DNA from: Trachelipus rathkii | Lineage: Eukaryota > Arthropoda > Malacostraca > Isopoda > Trachelipodidae | Length of the DNA: 15,000 nt | Assembly (NCBI GenBank): GCA_015478945.1 | Contig: JABUQX010113358.1 | Span: 1-15,000 of the forward strand | Direction of reading: 5' to 3' | Shown here: positions 8,831 through 15,000 of the stretch, one piece after another | Layout: each line of letters begins with the position of its first letter | Numbering within the stretch: position 1 is the stretch's first letter | Position numbers and translations under genes: made by a program | The notes under the pieces: model-generated | Seen by the model: the letters and a program-made list of their open reading frames with translations, nothing else | Told to the model about the DNA's origin: nothing | Databases searched by the model: none

Positions 8831-9330
8831 GTACTACACCCCTCCTTGAATAGCGGCTGACTGTGAGTGGTGGTGACAACAAAAAATTCCTTAGGTGGGC
8901 AGAATAGTGACAAATGAACTAAAACCATAACTCACTGAGACCAATCCAAAACAATCAATTCGATTATCCCCAGAAAATCGCACTCTTTAACATTAAACTC
9001 TCAGATGGACCATATGTCCCAACCGCACATACCTTGACTATTTCAAACTTAAATTTAACCTTTAGAATTCCAGCACTCACACACACACAAAAATCTACAG
9101 TAGCTCTCTACCCCAAGTCACTCATCAGAATTGCAAATCTTTCCTAATCCCTTTCTTCATTCTTTCCACATCCAAAGCACAAACATTTCACACACAGCAC
9201 TCATTTCACGTTTCCTCCATCCTTATTTCAGTCACGCTAGCAAATCATAATTTTGCTCTTTCTAACTACATCCATCACCTCTATCTCTCCTCTTCTCAAC
9301 TTTATTCCTCTGACATTGCCATGTATCCAG
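8831..9330. other. G-poor, pyrimidine-rich unassigned stretch
   Basis: The plus strand is strikingly poor in G between about 8950 and 9330 and rich in C, T and A. It has a short CA repeat at about 9074-9090 and many TTCC, CATCC and CTCT words. No gene is visible. It lies between the LINE B 3' end and the minus-strand repeat at 9338-9530 and could be the 3' flank of either. Confidence 0.5.
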
Positions 9331-9337
9331 ATGATTA

Positions 9338-9530
9338 TTACATTTTCGCCGAAAGAATAGAACCGTCGCGGCTTACGGGCGATGCACGACCTTCTCTAGG
9401 CCATGGATTAGCATTCCTGGCAAAGATTAAGTGGTAATGGACAGCCACCCAACTACAACCCATCGACTTAGTTGCCTCTACGAACATCGCAGGAATACAA
9501 TGTCGGCAATATTTTCTCCCCACAGCATAG
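9338..9530 (-). repeat. Likely dispersed arthropod repeat (CCTGCG..TCGTAGA.GC.ACTAA core)
   Basis: Read on the minus strand, the segment contains GGAGAAAATATTGCCGACA, then CCTGCGATGTTCGTAGAGGC and AACTAAG at 9467-9493, then GTGGCTG near 9444-9450. From memory, a core close to CCTGCGTGTCGTAGAAGGCGACTAA followed by GGTGGCTGG is dispersed in many arthropod genomes; the copy here differs by small indels. The 61-codon open frame on this strand is probably a by-product of the repeat and not a gene. Its class (SINE-like or other) is unknown to me. Confidence 0.5.
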
Positions 9531-9724
9531 GGATAATAAGGGATAGGGATGTCTGTAAAGATGTTGTCTAAAAGAGGGGTGTGGATATGAAGTTGGTGTA
9601 TATGATATTTGGATAAAAGATGGTGTCTCTAAGATGTTGTCCTGGAATAAGTGTGAATATGCAACGCAGAACAGGAAAGCCGAACCATTAGGCCCACTGG
9701 AATGTCATACAATACCATAAGCAA
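9531..9724. other. Unassigned spacer with a short direct repeat
   Basis: A G/T/A-rich stretch with repeated AGATGTTGTC words near 9559 and 9633 and a GGGATA-rich start. No gene is visible. Confidence 0.45.
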
Positions 9725-9741
9725 AATATAGTATAATATAG

Positions 9742-9783
<42 letters not shown>

Positions 9784-9854
9784 ACTTATTATATATGATA
9801 TATTATATAATATATATATATATATATATATAGCGGTATATTATATACGTATAT

Positions 9855-9893
<39 letters not shown>

Positions 9894-10114
9894 TGAGTAT
9901 ATATATATATATCTTATAGTAATATACTGTATATATATACTATATATATTTATCACTATTATATAGGTATATACTATATATATAATGATAGTATATATAC
10001 TATACGGTTACTACTATTATATTATACATATATATAATATATAATATATACTATATATATATATATATATACTTATATATTATATTATACTATAGTTATA
10101 TATATATATAATTA
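9725..10114. repeat. (TA)n microsatellite array
   Basis: About 390 bp of almost pure TA dinucleotide repeat with regular interruptions of the form TAGTATA and TATTATA. It starts the TA-dominated right part of the window. Confidence 0.95.
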
Positions 10115-10233
10115 TGAGTTTAATATTATCCAAATTTCTTAATATTTGTTTAATTAATCGGCAAATAATCGGCAAAATTGCGACAATTTGAAAAAATATG
10201 CGACTTGACGATGCACGTTAATCGTCCATCACT
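10115..10233 (-). mobile_element. hAT-like terminal fragment between TA arrays
   Basis: A 119-bp island. Its right edge, read on the minus strand, begins TTAGTGATGGACGATTAA and continues through TTGTCGCAATTTTGCCGATT with a repeated GCCGATTA word. This resembles the TAGGGATGGGCGATTAATCG-type ends of some hAT-related non-autonomous elements. The other end is missing and TA repeat replaces it. The class is inferred from the terminal words only. Confidence 0.4.
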
Positions 10234-10424
10234 AATATATATATATATTATATAATTATCAGTTATATATATATATATATGATATAGTATATAATATAAT
10301 TAATATATATAATATATATATATATAGTATAATGTATATAGTTATATAATATATTATATATTATATATATATAGTGGTAAGTATATATAGTATATATATA
10401 TAATATATAGTATAATAATATAAT
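10234..10424. repeat. (TA)n microsatellite array
   Basis: About 190 bp of interrupted TA repeat, bounded on the right by the 801-bp TIR element. Confidence 0.93.
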
Positions 10425-10425
10425 A

Positions 10426-10479
10426 GGACTGTTATGTTTTTAAGACTGTCAGTTTGAATAATTTATTTGTTTTTTTTCC
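10426..10479 (+). repeat. Left terminal inverted repeat of the 801-bp element
   Basis: Pairs with the reverse complement of about 11170-11226. Shared words are CTG(T)TTT..AGACT, GTCAGTTT(T)GA and a T-rich tail ending in TTTGTTTTTTTT. Confidence 0.65.
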
Positions 10480-10545
10480 TATATTTTCGAGTATATGATC
10501 CTAACAATGAATTTAAGTGGTACGGACATGATTCAAAATATATTA

Positions 10546-10830
10546 TGGGGGGGACCAAGGTGAGGGGGAGGACCTTTACTTTTAGACCGGCTCGTCAGTT
10601 TTATTTAATTTTTATTTTTTTTACTAAAGATACCCAAGGGAAAACCGCAAAAGATGCAGGAGTCGGGGTCTCTTCGGCCTTCCGGGAAACGACGGGGTAG
10701 GACTATTTCCCCTTCTCCGGGGAGGTCTCCTGAACCCCTGCTCTTTGGTGTCGCGGGGGTCCTCCGCTCCACTCAACCTACGGGGTATAGGAAAACGTCC
10801 CCCTGTCTTGTCCCAGTCGGCCTCGAGCCC
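10546..10830. other. GC-rich core of the 801-bp element
   Basis: A stretch much richer in G and C than anything nearby, with runs of G and C. A minus-strand open frame of 108 codons (10624-10950) covers it, rich in Arg, Pro and Gly and with no domain I recognise. Weak inverted similarity exists between GGGGGAGGACC near 10564-10574 and GGTCCTCCGCTCC near 10759-10771. It could be captured host or foreign DNA. The low-complexity composition makes the open frame poor evidence for a protein. Confidence 0.5.
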
Positions 10831-10870
10831 TAAATTTTTTGTATTTTTTTTATTTTTTGTTTTACCTTTT

Positions 10871-11071
10871 TGGTAATAAGCTTTATATGCCGATTCAAAA
10901 TATGTAATTGGTTTTTTCAGTAAGTATCGTACTTTTCGAGATATTTCCATATTTGAATTTTTTTTACATTTTTGTTAAAAATAGCTTTATATGCTGATTC
11001 AAATATGTAATTGGGTTTTTCTGTAAGCATCGTACTTTTCGAGTAATTTCATTTTTTTGAAATTTTTGTTC
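10871..11071 (+). repeat. Two-copy direct repeat, period 104 bp
   Basis: AGCTTTATATGC.GATTCAAA starts at 10879 and again at 10983. The match continues through TATGTAATTGG, TTTTTC.GTAAG, ATCGTACTTTTCGAG and an AT-rich tail. The copies differ by scattered substitutions and short indels, so this is an old duplication and not an assembly echo. Confidence 0.85.
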
Positions 11072-11169
11072 TTTATATAATTTATTTTATTAAGAAAATT
11101 TTTAAAATATTTAGAATTTGATCATGTCCCGTAATCAATAAATTTCATTATCTGTATCAATATAACTAG

Positions 11170-11226
11170 TCAATGTAAAAAAAACAAAAAAAATCAAAAC
11201 TGACGGAGTCTAAAACAGAAAGGGCC
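11170..11226 (-). repeat. Right terminal inverted repeat of the 801-bp element
   Basis: The partner of 10426-10479 with small indels, notably two fewer T after CTGTTTT and one extra C in ACTCCGTC. Confidence 0.65.
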
Positions 11227-11369
11227 TATATATATATACTATATTATACTAATAGTATATATATATAATAGTATATATAATATATAATAATATTATATAT
11301 AATAGTATTTATATATAATATATATATTTATAGTATATATATATATAGTATATATATATATATTATATA
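11227..11369. repeat. (TA)n microsatellite array
   Basis: About 143 bp of interrupted TA repeat between the 801-bp element and the foldback MITE. Confidence 0.93.
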
Positions 11370-11644
11370 GGTAAAAGTTACTTGACGCCCACACACGGAA
11401 AGGGAGCTCGAATCAAAAAAAAATTTCAAAGGTAGCCTCTGTGATACATAATTAGATGTTCTAGGGGGCGAAATGAAGTTTTTTTTTCCTGACCTGCCCT
11501 GACCTAATTGTCACGTGATAACAATGTAAAAAAAATTCATTTCGCCCCTAGGACACATTTTATTTATGTATCATAGATCTACGTGTGAAATTTTTTTTTT
11601 TGATTCCGACCTCACCGTTCTGTGGGGCGCTAAGTAACTTTTCC
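11370..11644. mobile_element. 275-bp foldback MITE (long inverted repeat)
   Basis: Two arms of about 118 bp (11370-11488 and 11527-11644) are inverted copies around a 38-bp centre. Matching words from the outside inwards are AAAAGTTACTT, GCGCCC/GACGCCC, a (G)AATC then poly-A stretch followed by TTTCA, TATGATACATAA versus TGTGATACATAA, then TAGGGG(G)CGAAATGAA and a T run. The centre has a duplicated CCTGACC word and the palindrome TCACGTGA at 11511-11518. There is no coding capacity. Terminal form and A/T flanks suit a Tc1/mariner-like or foldback non-autonomous element; the mobilising family is unknown. Confidence 0.88.
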
Positions 11645-11660
11645 ATATTTATATACGGCC

Positions 11661-11830
11661 TATATATATATATAATATATATATTATATATATATATATA
11701 TATATAAATACTATATAGTATATATATATATATATGTAGTATATATAGTATATATATAGATATATATATATTATATATATATATAGTATAATAATATTAT
11801 ATATATATATAATATATAGTATGGTATAGT
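11661..11830. repeat. (TA)n microsatellite array
   Basis: About 170 bp of interrupted TA repeat, preceded by a short non-repeat link at 11645-11660. Confidence 0.93.
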
Positions 11831-12198
11831 AATCCCTTAACGCCTCGCAATTTCAAGTAAAGTTACTGAAACTGTCAAAATGTAATTAAAATTTTAAGGA
11901 AAACACCGGAGCGGAGGCTGCGGAGCCCTACAAAAAAGAATTTGTATAAGCAAGAAAAAATTAATTTATTATAACCATTTGTCTGAAGATGACTTAAAAA
12001 ATCGTAGTTTCAGATTTTCATGAAACTTGCACGAAATGCTTATAATAAACTTAAGAGAAACGCAAAAAAAAATAATAAAAAAAAATAAAAAATAAAAAAA
12101 AATAAAATATAATTAAAAAACCTAGAAATGACCCTGAAAAAGTTTAACATTATTTACATGTAAAACTAATCTTACAGCCACATGCTTCTTTTTTTTTT
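11831..12198. other. Unassigned AT-rich island between TA arrays
   Basis: No gene is visible. It holds a short GC-rich word cluster near 11905-11931, an A-rich stretch broken by single T at about 12063-12120, and a T run ending at 12199. By position it is probably another decayed insertion, but no terminal repeats were found. Confidence 0.45.
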
Positions 12199-12378
12199 TA
12201 ATATATAGTATATAAAAGTATATATATATATATATATAGTAGTCTATATAATATATATATATATATATATCGATCTATATAATATATATATATATATAGC
12301 TATAATATATATATGTATATATAGTATATATATAATATATATATAATATATAGTATTTTATATTATATATATATATAT
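12199..12378. repeat. (TA)n microsatellite array
   Basis: About 180 bp of interrupted TA repeat, with CGATCTATA and AGCTATAA interruptions. It ends at the left end of the hAT element. Confidence 0.93.
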
Positions 12379-12389
12379 TAGGCGGTGTA

Positions 12390-12476
12390 CCGGAACTGAA
12401 ATTTTCAGTTCCGGCCGGAACCGGAATTAGCCGGAATCCACAAAAAAAATTGCCCGAATTTCCGTTCCGGCCGGAA
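12390..12476. promoter_or_regulatory. hAT subterminal palindromes, probable transposase-binding sites
   Basis: One near-perfect palindrome has 12-bp arms around a single T (12390-12401 and 12403-12414). Two copies of the perfect 12-bp palindrome TTCCGGCCGGAA sit at 12409-12420 and 12465-12476, plus extra AACCGG and AGCCGGAAT words. The spacing and repetition are typical of hAT subterminal repeats; the binding role is inferred from the family. Confidence 0.65.
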
Positions 12477-12829
12477 CCGGATTTTCTTATGAACTTTCCT
12501 TTAACTAAAAAAAATGTTGGATAAAAAAATATTTTATATTAACTTTCAACATAAAATCTTAATTTTAGTACAAACGCGACTTCATGAACATAACGCGGGT
12601 ATGGAAAATCATGATTGGAAGAGATAATCTGGGAAGTCATAAAATTTTATATTAAAGGAAGAGTTCATTGTATTATTCTAGAACAGGGGAAGCCGCACAA
12701 AAGAAAATAATCCAGCCGTGAAATAAGTGGAGATTTTTTTATTTTTTTTTTTTAGAGGAGAGTTTCTCCCGCGAAAAAGAATTTGGCATATCAATGACAC
12801 CAAATCACCAGGAGAAAAATAATAAATTT

Positions 12830-14460
12830 TATCGCAATAAGTAACCAGCCATTCACAGTCACAGAAGAGAAGGGATTCATTATTGCCTTTGTTCCATCTT
12901 CAACTAAATATCTTTTATACCTAGTAGAAAATATTTTGTAGAGAAAATGTTAGCAACTTCATACAGTAAATTGAGATCGCAGTAATTTGAGAAGTTATCT
13001 AAAGGCTGATCAGATATCATTTACTAAAGATATATAGATATATTTAAATAATTCAAACGGCTCATTTATTTATTTAACTGCCTCTGGCTACCAGCGAATT
13101 TGAAAAAATGGACTGTGTACTCAATTGCAAGCATTTCCAGGTTCTCATTCTGGAATTAAAAATCACTGAGTTTTGAATTAACGTGAATCATTGGGAAAAT
13201 TCCTAAACTAACGATAATCCATGATCCTCGAGATCAAGCATATAACTGGAAACTTGGAACTGATTTAGTCAGGGATACACAAGTTTTTCTTGTTTTTTTT
13301 CATAAACTTCATTATACAGAAAATACTTATTTTTCAAAGAACAGTGTGATTTAAATAAGAAATGTAGGAATATTGTACACATTTTCAATCATTCCAGTTT
13401 AAAAGCTGTAATGAACTTAAAAGAATACAAAGAGTGCCTTGGATCCACATCTTGCAAGCGCACTTATGCCAACTCCTGATTTAAACAAGGGGATAGCACA
13501 TATTTGATTCTAGAAAAGAATTGAATGTTTTGAAAAGACCTCTGCAAGTTTTTATATTATAGAACAATCAATCATTTAAGCTTTGACCGCTAATAAAATG
13601 GCAAATTACTTGAAAAAATTCTAAGAGTTTTGGAACATTTCTCATGGTTACGGAAAACTATAAAGGCTAAATCAATTATATCAATTATTCTACATATTTG
13701 AGGCTTCTCCAGCATATCTCTTCAAACTTAAAGAAATGACGCAGGTAATAAAGAAGAGACTGAAGAAGGCATTAAGAGTTTAGATTTATGAATAAAAAAG
13801 GAAGAGAAAGGATCAATAGAACATATATCAAAATAAGATAAATTGTTTTAAATACTGTAGTATACCCAAGATATTAACCGACTTTATTTTTTAATGATAA
13901 GAGAATTGAGTAGAAAATTGGATGCCTGAAGAAATATGCCAAATAATTGCAAGTAGAAAGTGATAATGTAGTAGCAGTAAAGGAAGAAGTTCAGTGCGAT
14001 GAGTCTTTTCAGAAACGAGCATTATCTACATACAATAAACAGGGCACCTACCTCAAAATCATCAGGAGCATTAAGAAAGAAATTACTGCAAAGTTACATC
14101 TTTTTTTGTAAGTTTTGACAGTAATTATAATTGACAGCAAGTCAGTTAGTGTAAAAAAGGAAAAACAGAAAAAATCAGTGCACTTCAAAAGGTGAAAATC
14201 TTAAAGAAATTGAAATTTTTTTTACCTAGAAAAATCAATTTCTAATCTGGGAATAAAAGAATTCCTTAATTGGTTGGTGGAAAGTGAACAAAGCTTAATT
14301 CCCAAATATAGCAGTACCAGTACTAGCCAAAAATTACTACTCGCTTTCCAAGTCTCCGATATTTACTAAATCATATTTTTCAATTTTCAGAGCAGGAAAT
14401 ATATTTGAGGAAGAAACGTTTCAAAATATCGCCCCATACTGGTGAAACAGTTTTTCTCAC
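12830..14460 (+). pseudogene. hAT transposase, decayed by frameshifts and stops
   Basis: Segments match the order of a hAT transposase. PFTVTEEKGF lies at 12849-12878 in the N-terminal part, followed by SRKYFVEKML- and SKLRSQ-like words near 12920-12980. ISFTKDI near 13014-13034 is the catalytic-core start: the Asp codon GAT at 13029-13031 is kept, and the usual Trp after it is TAG at 13035-13037. LKEYKECLGS near 13410-13450 and a PT..N-type region near 13470-13500 correspond to the conserved PTRWNS area, here damaged. KILRVLEHF-like words lie near 13615-13640. The C-terminal dimerisation domain has WWKVNKA, then a stop, then FPNIAV and LAKNYYS at about 14275-14343. A RAGNIFEEET segment follows at about 14388-14417, where AG.I..... 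is expected. A BED zinc finger may lie near 12620-12720 but is not readable. Confidence 0.78.
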
Positions 14461-14492
14461 AGTGTTTGAAGTGTTCTAAACGCAAGTTAACG

Positions 14493-14625
14493 TTATATAT
14501 TATATATATATATATATTATATATAATATATATAAATATATTATTATATATAATATATATACTATATCTATATATATTATATATATATTATATATATATT
14601 ATATATATAAATATATATAGTATAT
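14493..14625. repeat. (TA)n microsatellite array
   Basis: About 130 bp of interrupted TA repeat directly after the hAT pseudogene. Confidence 0.93.
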
Positions 14626-14690
14626 AAGGAATAATTTTATAGAATGTATTTATTTTTTATGTTACGTTTAACGTTTAAAGAAATTTTTGC
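14626..14690 (+). repeat. Island repeat unit, copy 1
   Basis: Begins AAGGAATAATTTTATAGAAT, contains TGTATTTATTTTTTATG and ends TTTTTGC before the next TA array. It matches the unit at 14849-14914 at a 223-bp offset. The open frames here are translations of TA repeat and are not genes. Confidence 0.75.
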
Positions 14691-14747
14691 TTATATATAT
14701 ATATATATATATAATATAGTATATATATATATATATATAATTTATAG

Positions 14748-14778
<31 letters not shown>

Positions 14779-14848
14779 GTATATATATATATATATATAT
14801 ACTTAACTATATATATATATATATATATATAGTATATATATATATATA
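14691..14848. repeat. (TA)n microsatellite array
   Basis: About 158 bp of interrupted TA repeat between the two island units. Confidence 0.93.
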
Positions 14849-14914
14849 AAGGAAGTCATTTAGTGGAATGTATTTTATTTTTTATTTAGCAGTTAACACA
14901 GTTTTATTTGCTTA
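14849..14914 (+). repeat. Island repeat unit, copy 2
   Basis: Begins AAGGAAGTCATTTAGTGGAA, contains TGTATTTTATTTTTTAT and ends TTTGCTTA. It is a diverged copy of 14626-14690, with substitutions and short indels spread along it. Confidence 0.75.
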
Positions 14915-14946
14915 CTATATATATTATAGTATTATATCATTATAGT

Positions 14947-15000
<54 letters not shown>
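14915..15000. repeat. (TA)n microsatellite array, runs off the window
   Basis: The last array becomes pure TA from about 14961 to the window end. Confidence 0.95.

Larger units (their letters stand above)
10426..11226. mobile_element. 801-bp DNA transposon with terminal inverted repeats
   Basis: The left end (10426 rightward) and the reverse complement of the right end (11226 leftward) align over about 50 bases. Left: GGACTGTTATGTTTTTAAG, then ACTGTCAGTTTGA, then T-rich. Right: GGCCCTTTCTGTTTTAG, then ACTCCGTCAGTTTTGA, then T-rich. Both ends are flanked by TA, fitting a TA target duplication, although the surrounding TA arrays make that test weak. No transposase is visible, so it is non-autonomous. 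Inside are an exon-like open segment (about 10492-10559), a GC-rich core (10546-10830) and a 104-bp direct duplication (10871-11071). The superfamily is unknown; TA target plus T-rich ends would suit Tc1/mariner-type elements. Confidence 0.65.
12379..14492 (+). mobile_element. Decayed hAT-superfamily transposon
   Basis: The left end starts TAGGCGGTGTACCGGAACTG, the usual C/TAGG.GTGTACCGG form of hAT ends. It is followed by strong subterminal palindromes: CCGGAACTGAAA.TTTCAGTTCCGG at 12390-12414, and TTCCGGCCGGAA at 12409-12420 and again at 12465-12476. Such repeats usually bind the transposase. A transposase pseudogene fills the rest (about 12830-14460). The right terminal repeat is not visible: similarity stops at the TA array at 14493, and the true end may be lost or lie further right. 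The islands at 14626-14690 and 14849-14914 could be displaced 3' sequence. Confidence 0.8.

Noticed and set aside
9527..9550. TAGGGATAATAAGGGATAGGG resembling an I-SceI-type homing site
   Set aside because: Only the first half matches; in a GGGATA-rich low-complexity stretch this is likely coincidence, and no intron or endonuclease is nearby.
10624..10950. 108-codon Arg/Pro-rich minus-strand frame as a real gene
   Set aside because: It depends on GC-rich low-complexity sequence within a transposon and runs into the 104-bp repeat; no recognisable motif. Kept only as part of the GC-rich core description.
14442..14832. Open frames of about 60 codons rich in Ile and Tyr
   Set aside because: They are translations of TA repeats; the protein is pure dinucleotide-repeat coding with no gene context.

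Overview
The window looks like repeat-dense, AT-rich intergenic DNA from an animal, most likely an arthropod and plausibly a decapod crustacean. Three things point that way. Two decayed LINEs carry an endonuclease/reverse transcriptase of a type I associate with crustacean and insect genomes. A short repeat at 9338-9530 resembles one I recall from arthropod sequence. TA and AAT microsatellites are long and abundant. The taxon is inference. I found no intact host gene, tRNA, rRNA, CRISPR array or bacterial-style operon; short open frames across the window are mostly chance or fragments of dead transposons.

Left part (1-2440): AT-rich unassigned DNA with degenerate TA arrays, a GC-rich island (600-785) and a probable hAT-type transposon end (from 950). 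Centre-left (2440-5310): a non-LTR retrotransposon on the minus strand (LINE A), with an endonuclease segment at its 5' side and an RT segment ending near 2440, broken by many frameshifts. A poly-A run, an unassigned A-rich stretch and a ~380-bp AAT microsatellite follow (5380-6482). Centre (6690-8830): a second, 5'-truncated copy of the same family on the plus strand (LINE B). The copies lie head to head and form a diverged inverted repeat with arms of about 2 kb. Next come a G-poor stretch (8830-9330) and the arthropod-type repeat on the minus strand.

Right part (9725-15000): a mosaic of (TA)n arrays separated by islands that are mostly DNA-transposon material. These are a hAT-like end fragment (10115-10233), an 801-bp element with terminal inverted repeats and a GC-rich core (10426-11226), a 275-bp foldback MITE (11370-11644), an unassigned AT-rich island, and a hAT transposon with palindromic subterminal motifs and a decayed transposase (12379 to about 14492). 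The right edge holds two copies of a ~65-bp unit alternating with TA arrays at a 223-bp period.

No genes work together here. The window is a transposon graveyard and records nested insertion, inversion and microsatellite expansion. The points most worth checking are the inverted LINE pair as a possible double-stranded-RNA source, the 801-bp TIR element with an exon-like segment and foreign-looking core, and the repeated coincidence of transposon edges with TA arrays.
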